DNA of 64,000 bases from NCBI RefSeq assembly GCF_900109455.1, contig NZ_FOAG01000001.1, positions 434,001 through 498,000 on the forward strand, written 5' to 3'. Below, in pieces: positions 54,243 to 62,408 of this stretch (positions are counted from its first letter, which is position 1; each line of letters opens with the position of its first letter). Origin of the DNA: Roseovarius azorensis (GTDB lineage Bacteria > Pseudomonadota > Alphaproteobacteria > Rhodobacterales > Rhodobacteraceae). Under the pieces are notes generated by a model, which was not told the origin of the DNA, ran no database searches, and saw only the letters and a list, made by a program, of their open reading frames with translations. A program made the translations under genes and the position numbers.

Positions 54243-56600
54243 ATGCTATTCGGACTTGACGGCGTCGAGATCGGGCTGATCATCGTATTTCTCTGCCTCT
54301 TCGGGGGCATTCTCTCGGGGTTTCCGGTGGCCTTTGCTATTGGCGGGGCTGGGGTTGTGGCCTTTGCCATCATCGCCGGGCTCGACAGCGCGGGAATCCT
54401 GGTCCATCAGGCGATAGATACCGGCAGCGAGGGCTACAGATCCGTCGTCGCAAGCGGCGTGAGACCCGATGCAATCTCGATTTTCCGATACCCGGATTTG
54501 CCACGCGTGGCACAACCGGTATTTCCGCTGGGCTGGGAAGTCGCGCTTGACCGGAATGTGTCGTTCGTTGTGAACCGGATCAACGAACGGGTGCTGGCAG
54601 GCACGTCGATCGAGACGCTGCTGGCGGTTCTGATGTTCGTGATGATGGGGATCACTCTGGAACGCTCCAAGATCGCCAATGATCTGTTGACCACCATGGC
54701 GCGGGTCTTTGGCCCGCTGCCAGGGGGACTTGCCGTGTCGGTCGTGGTCGTGGGCACGTTCCTGGCGGCGTCGACCGGGATTGTCGGCGCAACCGTTGTG
54801 ACCATGGGCCTGCTCAGTCTGCCCACCATGCTGCGTGCGGGATATTCGCCGCAACTCGCCACCGGCGTGATCGCGGCGAGCGGGACCCTGGGCCAGATCA
54901 TCCCGCCGTCGATTGTGATCGTCCTGCTTGGCACGCTGGCGGCAGACCTTTATTCCGTCGCGCAGGAAAACCGTGCGCAACTGGCAGGCTGCACCGATGC
55001 GTTGACCTATCTGGGCGAGCCCGCGGTCGTTTCCGTCGGCACGCTGTTTCAGGCGGCCCTGCTTCCGGGTGTTCTGCTGGCGCTGCTCTACGGGCTCTAT
55101 GCCTTTGGCTATGCGCTGGTGAACCCGTCCAAGGCCCCTGCGGTGCAGATAGCGGCCGGGGTTCGTGGCGAGGTGATCACACGCTCCGAAAGCTTCACCT
55201 GGTTCCTCGGCGTGCCGGTGGCGATCATTGCGGGGGTGATCCTGCTGTCGTCGCTCGGCATCGTTGGCCCGCAGGATCTGATCATCGACAGCTTTACCGA
55301 TCAGGGTGAGTCGGCGTCGCTGCGCACCAATGTGAGCGAAATGTGCAAGGCCGCGATGATCGAACTGCACGGACAGTCGGCATGGGATGCGGCGGTAGCG
55401 CAACAGGCGGCGATCGACGCCGCTGGTGGCGTGGTGGAAAGCGTGCGCCTCACCGCCGAAGAGATCGCGCAGCTGCGCATCGAGAAAGAGGCGAATGCCG
55501 CCCCCATCGGCACCGGCGTCGCCACGATCGCCGTGATGCTGGGCCTGGTGCTGGTCGTGGCGCGCGGCGTCGCACCTTCGGCCTCTCGGGCGCCGCTGCT
55601 TGTGGGCGGTCTCGGGATCGTTCTGGCCCTGCTGGTCGATATCCTGCTGATCCAGCCCTCGACCTCCTCCGGGGCCACGTTTCTGTTGCTGCTCATTCCG
55701 TTCGGCATGACATTCTATGGCTGCGCCCATGGCGCGGTGCGCATGGCGAAGAACGAATTGATCCGCGTCGTCTTTCCGCCGCTGGTTCTTATCGTGGCGG
55801 TTCTCGGCTCGATCCTCGGTGGGATCACCAACCCGACGCCCGCCGCCGCGCTTGGTGCGGGCGGCGCGATCATGCTGGCGGCCTATCGCAAGCTGCGCGA
55901 TCAGGACCGCTCGCCCAGGATCATCATCATCGCCACGCTGGCGGTGGGGCTGGCCATCCTGATGGGGATCAATTTCGACCTGCGGATCAATCAGTCGGGC
56001 GTCAGCTTTGAATCCTGGCTGGCGTTCTTTATCGCCTATGCGGCCTATCTCTATGCCGTCTTCGGTCTCTTGTTTGCCTGCTGGGTGCTCTACACTGGCG
56101 GGGTTCTGACACCTGTGGTGCGCGAGACGGCCAAGGTCACCTCGATGGTGTTTACCATCCTGATCGGCTCGCAACTGCTGAACCTCGTGGTCATCAGCTT
56201 TGGCGGCGAGCATTACATTCAGGAGTTCCTCAAGAGCTTTGACAACGAGGTCAAGGTTTTCCTGATCGTGATGCTGGTGCTGTTCATCCTCGGCTTTGTG
56301 CTCGATTTCCTTGAGATCATCTATATCGTCATCCCGATCGTGGGCCCGGTGATCTATGGCGGCACGTTCGATCCGAAGTGGGTGACGATCATGATCGCGG
56401 TCAACCTGCAAACGTCGTTCCTGACGCCGCCATTCGGGTTCGCGCTATTTTATCTGAGAGGGGTCGCCCCGAAAGAGGTGACGACGGGCCATATCTACCG
56501 TGGCGTGGTGCCCTTCGTGCTCATCCAGGTTGCGGGGCTGGCGATCCTGTGGTTCTTCCCGCAGATCGTGACCATCCTGCCCGCGCTGATGCCGAACTGA
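54243..56600 (+). CDS. TRAP transporter large permease (DctM), enlarged
   Basis: At 785 residues this is nearly twice the usual ~430 of DctM. The family pieces are present at both ends: IIPPSIVIVLLGTLAADLYS and FLDFLEIIYIVIPIVGPVIY, with NPTPAAALGAGGAIMLAA in the middle. Two regions are extra: about residues 60-110, and a soluble stretch near 345-420 (QSAWDAAVAQQAAIDAAGG). This long form is known in a TRAP subgroup together with large DctQ. AGGAACC precedes the start. A strong terminator follows. Confidence 0.9.
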   Translation: MLFGLDGVEIGLIIVFLCLFGGILSGFPVAFAIGGAGVVAFAIIAGLDSAGILVHQAIDTGSEGYRSVVASGVRPDAISIFRYPDLPRVAQPVFPLGWEVALDRNVSFVVNRINERVLAGTSIETLLAVLMFVMMGITLERSKIANDLLTTMARVFGPLPGGLAVSVVVVGTFLAASTGIVGATVVTMGLLSLPTMLRAGYSPQLATGVIAASGTLGQIIPPSIVIVLLGTLAADLYSVAQENRAQLAGCTDALTYLGEPAVVSVGTLFQAALLPGVLLALLYGLYAFGYALVNPSKAPAVQIAAGVRGEVITRSESFTWFLGVPVAIIAGVILLSSLGIVGPQDLIIDSFTDQGESASLRTNVSEMCKAAMIELHGQSAWDAAVAQQAAIDAAGGVVESVRLTAEEIAQLRIEKEANAAPIGTGVATIAVMLGLVLVVARGVAPSASRAPLLVGGLGIVLALLVDILLIQPSTSSGATFLLLLIPFGMTFYGCAHGAVRMAKNELIRVVFPPLVLIVAVLGSILGGITNPTPAAALGAGGAIMLAAYRKLRDQDRSPRIIIIATLAVGLAILMGINFDLRINQSGVSFESWLAFFIAYAAYLYAVFGLLFACWVLYTGGVLTPVVRETAKVTSMVFTILIGSQLLNLVVISFGGEHYIQEFLKSFDNEVKVFLIVMLVLFILGFVLDFLEIIYIVIPIVGPVIYGGTFDPKWVTIMIAVNLQTSFLTPPFGFALFYLRGVAPKEVTTGHIYRGVVPFVLIQVAGLAILWFFPQIVTILPALMPN

Positions 56601-56623
56601 ACGGTCGGACACGGGGACGAATG

Positions 56624-56653
56624 AAAACGCCGGGGTCGATGCCCCGGCGTTTT
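56624..56653. terminator. Bidirectional terminator between dctM and prfC
   Basis: AAAACGCCGGGG (56624-56635) and CCCCGGCGTTTT (56642-56653) form a perfect 12-bp stem with a six-base loop and T runs on both strands. It lies between the stops of dctM (+) and prfC (-). Confidence 0.9.
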
Positions 56654-56657
56654 TCCG

Positions 56658-58265
56658 TCAGACCATCATCTCCTTGGTCGCGGTCAGCCTGATGTCGGGA
56701 TAATCCCGGACCACCCGGTCGATGTCCCATTGCAGGCGCGTGAGATAGACCACGTCGCCGTCATGGTCATGCGCGATATGCGCCTTGTTGGCGGCGGTGA
56801 AGGCGTCCACCTTGTCCTTCGGTCCACTCACCCAGCGGGCAGAGGTGAATTGTGACCCCTCGAAGCGCACCGGCAACCCGTATTCCAGCTCGATCCGGCT
56901 GGCCAGAACCTCGAACTGCAGCGCGCCGACGACGCCCACGACAAAGCCCGAGCCGAAGGCGGGCTTGAACACCTTGGCTGCGCCCTCTTCGGCAAATTGC
57001 ATCAGCGCCTTTTCCAGATGCTTGGCCTTCATCGGATCGCCGGCGCGGGCCTGTTGCAGCAATTCCGGGGCAAAGGACGGGATGCCGGTCACGCGCAGCG
57101 CCTCGCCCTCGGTCAGCGTGTCGCCGATGCGCAATTGCCCGTGGTTGGGGATGCCGATGATGTCGCCAGCCCAGGCCTCTTCGGCCAGTTCGCGGTCAGC
57201 CGCCAGAAAGAGCACCGGCGCCGAGACCGTCATCGGCTTCTTCGATCGCACATGCGTGAGTTTCATCCCCCGGCGGAAATGTCCCGAGGCAAGCCGGACA
57301 AAGGCCACGCGGTCGCGGTGCTTGGGGTCCATGTTGGCCTGCACCTTGAAGACAAAGCCGGTTACCTGCGTCTCTTCGGGTGCAATCGCGCGGGGGGTGG
57401 CCTTTTGCACCTGCGGCTCGGGGCCATAGGAGCCAATTCCGTCCATCAACTCCCTGACGCCAAAGGAATTGATCGCGGAGCCGAACCATATGGGCGTCAT
57501 GTGCCCCTCGAGCACCGATTGCGGATCGAGCGCGGGTAGAAGTTCGCGCGCCATCTCGATCTCTTCGCGCAGTTTGGCGACCAGATCAGCGGGGACATGT
57601 TCGCCCAGTTTCGGATCATCGAGCCCGTTGATCTTGATCGATTCCGCCACCTTGTTGCGGTCGGCGCGGTCCATGAGTTCCAGCCGGTTGTTCAGCATGT
57701 CATAGCAGCCGACGAAATCGCGCCCCATGCCGATGGGCCAGCTTGCCGGGGTCACGTCGATGGCCAGGTTCTGCTGAATCTCGTCTATGATATCAAAAGT
57801 GTCGCGCGCCTCGCGGTCCATCTTGTTGCAGAAGGTCAGGATCGGCAGGTCACGCAGGCGGCAGACCTCAAAGAGCTTCTGCGTCTGGCTCTCGACGCCC
57901 TTGGCCCCGTCGATCACCATGACGGCGGCATCGACGGCGGTCAGTGTGCGATAGGTGTCCTCGGAGAAATCCGAGTGGCCGGGCGTATCCACGAGGTTGA
58001 AGCGGAAATCCTTGAAATCGAAAGACATGGCCGAAGCCGAGACGGATATGCCCCGATCCTTCTCCATCTGCATGAAATCCGAGCGCGTGCGCCGCGCCTC
58101 ACCCTTGGCGCGGACCTGTCCGGCCATCTGGATGGCTCCGCCATAGAGCAGGAATTTTTCGGTCAGCGTGGTTTTGCCCGCGTCGGGGTGCGAGATGATC
58201 GCAAAGGTGCGGCGACGGGCGATCTCGACCGGCAGATCGGGGCGGTTTGTGCGAATGTCCAACAT
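56658..58265 (-). CDS. prfC: Peptide chain release factor 3
   Basis: RF3 is the GTPase that releases RF1 and RF2 from the ribosome after termination. The 535-residue length is typical. GTP-binding motifs are ISHPDAGKTTLTEKFLLYGG, DTPGHSDFSEDTYRTL and FCNKMDREARD. I chose ATG 58265 (MLDIRTNRPDLP); 13 in-frame upstream codons lack support. No good ribosome site is visible, so a short leader is possible. Confidence 0.93.
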   Translation of the reverse strand: MLDIRTNRPDLPVEIARRRTFAIISHPDAGKTTLTEKFLLYGGAIQMAGQVRAKGEARRTRSDFMQMEKDRGISVSASAMSFDFKDFRFNLVDTPGHSDFSEDTYRTLTAVDAAVMVIDGAKGVESQTQKLFEVCRLRDLPILTFCNKMDREARDTFDIIDEIQQNLAIDVTPASWPIGMGRDFVGCYDMLNNRLELMDRADRNKVAESIKINGLDDPKLGEHVPADLVAKLREEIEMARELLPALDPQSVLEGHMTPIWFGSAINSFGVRELMDGIGSYGPEPQVQKATPRAIAPEETQVTGFVFKVQANMDPKHRDRVAFVRLASGHFRRGMKLTHVRSKKPMTVSAPVLFLAADRELAEEAWAGDIIGIPNHGQLRIGDTLTEGEALRVTGIPSFAPELLQQARAGDPMKAKHLEKALMQFAEEGAAKVFKPAFGSGFVVGVVGALQFEVLASRIELEYGLPVRFEGSQFTSARWVSGPKDKVDAFTAANKAHIAHDHDGDVVYLTRLQWDIDRVVRDYPDIRLTATKEMMV

Positions 58266-58316
58266 GAGGCCGCATATAGAGCCGTGCGCGTGCGCGCGCA
58301 ACACGGCTCTGTGGTG

Positions 58317-59330
58317 CTAACGGGTTGATGCGCGCTTGAGCAGGGCGGCGGTGTCGGGATGATCGAGCAGGGCCGGACCCACCTCATAGCGCAGATGCGC
58401 GCGCGAGCCATGCGCCTCTGCATCCGGGATCGGGTCATCGCCCAGATCGGCGGGCAGTGCGGCGCGGGTGCGCGGATCGATCAGCAGCGTTTCGGCGGCG
58501 ATACCCTCTGCATAGATGATCTGATGGGCGTCGAACAGGAGTTGATAGTAATCGACGAACCCGCCGCTTTCGCGCTGCACCGTGCCGCCGTTGATCAGGT
58601 GGCGGGCGCGCACCAGCACCTCGTGCCGCCCGACCCCGAGCGCATCGGAACGCTGATAGATGAAGAGCCGGTGATCGGGACAGACCAGCAGGTCGTTTTC
58701 ATTGTTCAACGCACCAGCCTTTATACGGATGGGGGCGAATTCACCCACCGCGCGCAGGGTGGCTTGGCCGATCCAGCGGACGGGTTGCGCCCCGTCGTCG
58801 CGGGTGAGCACCAGGTCGCCGGGTTGCAATTCCTCGACCCGGCGCTGCGCGCCCGAGGCCATTGTGATATGCGTGCCGCGCGTGAAGGACACACAGGCCG
58901 CCTGCGCGAATTTCTGCAACGCCGCTTCGCGGTCGATGCCCACCAGCGCATAGCCGGTCTTGGGATGCAGCGACGCCAGCGGCATGGCGTAGATCTCGGC
59001 CACATGGCCGGTCGCGTCGATTTCGACCAGCACCAGCATTTCCTTGGTTCGCCCGGCCGCCGACATCAGCGTGAGGCAGCAATCCAGATGAACCTGCGCG
59101 CCCGGACGGCCCACCGCGCTATCGCGGGCGATGGTGAACGGTCCCGCCCCGTCCATCGTCAGCGAGATCTGGTGCAGCCGCGCGGTGCCGCGCAGTTCAT
59201 AAGTGTCGTGAAGGTCCAGTTCATCGGCAAAAGACAGGCAATCTCCCAGGTTCGCGCCGTTCGAGACGCAGAAATCCTGCGCCAGGTAGACGGGCAGCGA
59301 ATGGGCGTTGCGCGGGCTTTTGTGGTGCAT
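58317..59330 (-). CDS. Hint-domain protein
   Basis: The 337-residue protein has a C-terminal half with a Hint (Hedgehog/intein) fold: ACVSFTRGTHITMASG opens the domain, VEELQPGDLVLTRDD follows, and CPDHRLFIYQRSDAL and LLFDAHQIIYAEGIAAETLL are later conserved blocks. The N-terminal half (from HSLPVYLAQDFCV) is uncharacterised. Such proteins in Rhodobacterales are often secreted or self-processing, but no calcium-binding repeats are seen here. ATG 59330 is chosen because AGGAAC lies nine bases upstream and a sigma-70 promoter lies just beyond; a TTG at 59408 would start inside that promoter. Confidence 0.82.
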   Translation of the reverse strand: MHHKSPRNAHSLPVYLAQDFCVSNGANLGDCLSFADELDLHDTYELRGTARLHQISLTMDGAGPFTIARDSAVGRPGAQVHLDCCLTLMSAAGRTKEMLVLVEIDATGHVAEIYAMPLASLHPKTGYALVGIDREAALQKFAQAACVSFTRGTHITMASGAQRRVEELQPGDLVLTRDDGAQPVRWIGQATLRAVGEFAPIRIKAGALNNENDLLVCPDHRLFIYQRSDALGVGRHEVLVRARHLINGGTVQRESGGFVDYYQLLFDAHQIIYAEGIAAETLLIDPRTRAALPADLGDDPIPDAEAHGSRAHLRYEVGPALLDHPDTAALLKRASTR

Positions 59331-59379
59331 CGCGGGGGCGTTCCTGACAAGTTCGGCAACCGTGGCCGGGTGATAGTAT

Positions 59380-59408
59380 AGTCTAGAATTGCGGCAGTAT
59401 GTGGTCAA
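59380..59408 (-). promoter_or_regulatory. Sigma-70 promoter of the Hint-domain gene
   Basis: On the minus strand TTGACC (59408-59403) and TAGACT (59385-59380) are 17 bases apart. The expected transcript begins near 59373, about 43 bases before ATG 59330 and upstream of its AGGAAC ribosome site. Confidence 0.65.
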
Positions 59409-59526
59409 CGAGCGGACAATCGGTTGTCCGGCCCGGTGGCATTCCGGCCACCGTGGAATACCGGCTCTCTGGCCATTCTGCGCAGGTCAGTGTTAATTCG
59501 GGGTTGAAACAGCAAGGGAGCGCGAC

Positions 59527-60306
59527 ATGGATCTGGGGATCAGGGGAAAACGGGCGTTGGTTTGTGCGTCCTCTAGGGGGCTGGGGCTGGGCTGCGCGCG
59601 GGCGCTTGCCGAGGCGGGCGTGGATCTGGTGATGAACGCGCGCGGAGCCGAGGCGCTGGAGGCGGCGGCAGAGGCCATTCGCGGCGATTTCGGCGTGGAC
59701 GTTGTGACCGTCGCCGCCGATGTGACCACCGACGAGGGGCGCGCGCGGATACTGCAGGCCGCACAGGGCGTCGATATCCTGGTCAACAACGCGGGCGGCC
59801 CGCCACCGGGGATGTGGACCGACTGGGAGCGCGAGGATTTCATTCGCGCGCTCGATGCCAACATGCTGACGCCGATTGCGCTCATCAAGGCATTGGTGCC
59901 GGACATGATGGCGCGCGGCTGGGGGAGGGTGGTCAACATCACCTCGCAATCTGTCAAGTCGCCGATCGCGGTGCTGGGTCTCAGCAACACGGCGCGCGCG
60001 GGGCTGACGGGCTATGTTGCGGGCACCTCACGGCAGGTGGCGGGCAAGGGGGTGGTGATGAACAACCTGCTGCCCGGCATCCACGCCACGGATCGGGCCG
60101 TGTCGCTGGACAAGGGCGTATCAGAGGCGCAGGGCATCACGATGGAAGAGGCCAGGGCGCGGCGCTGTGCCAGCATCCCCGCAGGCCGCTATGGCACGCC
60201 CGAGGAATTCGGTGCCGCCTGCGCGTTCCTGTGCAGCCAGTATGCGGGATTCATCATCGGCCAGAACCTGCTTCTGGATGGCGGCGCGATGAACAGCACG
60301 CTCTGA
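59527..60306 (+). CDS. SDR-fold protein with the catalytic Tyr and Lys replaced
   Basis: The 259-residue protein has a short-chain dehydrogenase fold: CASSRGLGLGCARALAEAG for nucleotide binding, NNAGGPPPG, and NITSQSVKS with Ser140. At the place of the YxxxK pair it reads S153-N-T-A-R157, so both catalytic residues are missing. A divergent SDR subgroup with this LSNxxRAG pattern exists, often labelled oxidoreductase; the reaction is unknown. The start is ATG 59527, and ribA converges about 20 bases past its end. Confidence 0.85.
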   Translation: MDLGIRGKRALVCASSRGLGLGCARALAEAGVDLVMNARGAEALEAAAEAIRGDFGVDVVTVAADVTTDEGRARILQAAQGVDILVNNAGGPPPGMWTDWEREDFIRALDANMLTPIALIKALVPDMMARGWGRVVNITSQSVKSPIAVLGLSNTARAGLTGYVAGTSRQVAGKGVVMNNLLPGIHATDRAVSLDKGVSEAQGITMEEARARRCASIPAGRYGTPEEFGAACAFLCSQYAGFIIGQNLLLDGGAMNSTL

Positions 60307-60324
60307 CGCGCCATCCGCGCGGGG

Positions 60325-61416
60325 CTACAGCAGATGTCCCGATTTTGCCGCCTTGGTCGCCAGATAGGCATGGTTATGCGCGTTGCCGCCCAGTTTCAGT
60401 GGCACGCGCTCTGCCACCTCGATTCCGTTGTGGCGCATCATCGTGATCTTGGCGGGATTGTTGGTGAGCAGACGCACCGCTGAAAAGCCCATTTGCGCCA
60501 GGATCTGCGCGCCGATGCGGAAATCGCGCTCGTCATCCTCGAAGCCAAGGCGATGATTGGCCTCGACCGTGTCAAAACCCTGATCCTGCAAACTGTAGGC
60601 GCGCATCTTGTTGGCAAGACCAATGCCGCGCCCCTCCTGGTTGAGATAGAGCAGCACGCCCGCGCCCTCGGCCCCCATCTGCGCCAGCGCGCCGCGCAGT
60701 TGCGGGCCGCAGTCGCATTTCAGGCTGCCCATCAGATCGCCGGTGAAACAGGCCGAATGCAGCCGCGCCAGCACCGGCGCGTCGCGGTCGGGCTGGCCTA
60801 TCTCGATGGCATAATGTTCCTCGCCACCATCCTCGGGACGAAAGATATGCAGACGGCCCGCCTCGGCGACCTCCAGCGGCAGGCGGGCGCTGACGACCGG
60901 GTGCAGCGGGCTGGCCTGCATCAGGTATTCCGCCGCCCGTGGGGTATCAACCATCGTGAGGCCATTGCGCATGGCAAACCCCGGGCCGCCGGACAGCGGC
61001 AGGACCAGCGCCGCCGGCAAGAGCCGCGCGGATTTCACCAGCGTAATCGCCAGCCGGTGCAGATCCGCCGCGCCGTCGCGTTCACTGATCAGCGGACCTT
61101 TCATCGGGGTTTTCAGATCATCCGCCGGGTCGGCCACCCCCAGCACCCAGGGCAGGGTGGCGTCGGGCGGCACTACGATCCGCGCCAGATCGCCGTCATA
61201 GGGTCGCGCCTTGAGCGTCTCGGCGCGGCGCGCGGTGATCGCCAGCACCGGCGCGCCGCCAAGCGCGCGCAGATCGGCCAGCCGCTGCGGGTCGAGCGTC
61301 TCGGCGGCCATGACCAGCGCCACGCCCTGCGGCGCCGCGAGCATTACCGGCACCCCCATTCTCAGATCGGATCGGGCGCGGGCGAGAATCTCGGTTATGT
61401 CAGGGGCAAGGGTCAT
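60325..61416 (-). CDS. ribA: GTP cyclohydrolase II with N-terminal extension
   Basis: RibA opens GTP in the first step of riboflavin synthesis. Residues ~165-363 hold the enzyme: zinc ligands in SACFTGDLMGSLKCDCGPQL, then LNQEGRGIGLANKMRAYSLQ and LTNNPAKITMMRHNGIEV. Residues 1-160 precede this domain and look like a degenerate 3,4-dihydroxybutanone-phosphate synthase-like region without its acidic active site, so the bifunctional RibBA activity is unlikely. ATG 61416 is used; the longer frame runs antisense to the response regulator downstream. Confidence 0.88.
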   Translation of the reverse strand: MTLAPDITEILARARSDLRMGVPVMLAAPQGVALVMAAETLDPQRLADLRALGGAPVLAITARRAETLKARPYDGDLARIVVPPDATLPWVLGVADPADDLKTPMKGPLISERDGAADLHRLAITLVKSARLLPAALVLPLSGGPGFAMRNGLTMVDTPRAAEYLMQASPLHPVVSARLPLEVAEAGRLHIFRPEDGGEEHYAIEIGQPDRDAPVLARLHSACFTGDLMGSLKCDCGPQLRGALAQMGAEGAGVLLYLNQEGRGIGLANKMRAYSLQDQGFDTVEANHRLGFEDDERDFRIGAQILAQMGFSAVRLLTNNPAKITMMRHNGIEVAERVPLKLGGNAHNHAYLATKAAKSGHLL

Positions 61417-61575
61417 GACGGTGGATTTCCGGAACTGTTCAACCTCATGTAGATGTTTTTGTAACGAATTGAAAGAAACGCTCGCATGGCAACACGTGGG
61501 CGTGAAGGTTGTGTTGCACATCTTGCCGCAAGCCCGCTTGTAGCTCATGTTCCGGTAAAGGAAGGGGAAACCGAG

Positions 61576-62262
61576 ATGGCACAAGTCAAGAAAATTCTTC
61601 TCGTCGACGATGACGACGACCTGCGCGAGGCCCTGAGCGAACAACTGGTGATGACCGAGGATTTCGATGTGTTCGAGGCCTCCAGCGGCAGTGGCGCGAT
61701 GTCCAAGATCAAGGACCAGATTTACGATCTGGTCATTCTTGACGTTGGCCTGCCCGATACCGACGGGCGCGAACTCTGCCGGCTGATGCGCAAGCAGGGG
61801 GTCAAGGCGCCGATCATGATGCTGACGGGTCATGACGGCGACGCCGACACCATCCTGGGGCTCGATGCCGGGGCCAATGACTATATCACCAAGCCGTTCA
61901 AGTTCCCGGTGCTTCTGGCGCGGATCCGCGCGCAGTTGCGTCAGCATGAACAGTCCGAGGACGCGGTGTTCCAGCTTGGGCCCTACACGTTCAAGCCGGC
62001 GATGAAGATGCTGATCACCGAGAACGAACGCAAGGTGAGGCTCACCGAAAAGGAGACCAACATCCTGAAATTCCTCTATCGCGCCACCGAGGGTGTGGTG
62101 CCGCGCGATATCCTGCTGCATGAGGTCTGGGGCTATAACGCGGGCGTGACAACCCATACGCTCGAAACCCATATCTACCGCCTGCGGCAGAAGATCGAAC
62201 CCGATCCGGGCAACGCGCGCCTGCTGGTGACGGAATCGGGGGGGTATCGCCTTGTGGTTTAA
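61576..62262 (+). CDS. OmpR-family response regulator
   Basis: The 228-residue protein has a receiver domain with VDDDDDLREALSEQL and phospho-acceptor Asp56 (VILDVGLPD), a KPF motif with active Lys, and a winged-helix DNA-binding domain with LTEKETNILKFLYRAT and TLETHIYRLRQKIEPDPG. No sensor kinase is adjacent. An orphan OmpR regulator with this type of receiver recalls CenR, which controls the cell envelope in alphaproteobacteria, but the identity is not proven. AAGGGG lies upstream of ATG 61576. Confidence 0.88.
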   Translation: MAQVKKILLVDDDDDLREALSEQLVMTEDFDVFEASSGSGAMSKIKDQIYDLVILDVGLPDTDGRELCRLMRKQGVKAPIMMLTGHDGDADTILGLDAGANDYITKPFKFPVLLARIRAQLRQHEQSEDAVFQLGPYTFKPAMKMLITENERKVRLTEKETNILKFLYRATEGVVPRDILLHEVWGYNAGVTTHTLETHIYRLRQKIEPDPGNARLLVTESGGYRLVV

Positions 62263-62367
62263 AGGACACGGTTGAGCGGCCTCGATCACAGCCCTATCCG
62301 CGAGTCGCGATTATTCTGCTATCCTTATGAATATGTGCGGTTGACGCATGTACCTCCCTGTTGGACT

Positions 62368-62395
62368 GGCCCCGGCATCGCGCCGGGGTCTTTTT
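62368..62395 (+). terminator. Intrinsic terminator downstream of the OmpR regulator
   Basis: GGCCCCGGC (62368-62376) pairs with GCCGGGGTC (62382-62390), including one G-T pair, with a five-base loop and T at 62391-62395. It lies 105 bases past the regulator stop, leaving room for a small 3' RNA. Confidence 0.8.
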
Positions 62396-62408
62396 CGTCG
62401 ATAAGGGC

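Noticed and set aside
54246..56411. 721-codon minus-strand frame opposite dctM
   Set aside because: Antisense shadow rich in Arg, His, Gln and Asp, with no recognisable domain.
61417..62289. Minus-strand extension of ribA through the response regulator
   Set aside because: It is a shadow of the OmpR-type regulator on the plus strand; the RibA start at 61416 gives a sensible protein.
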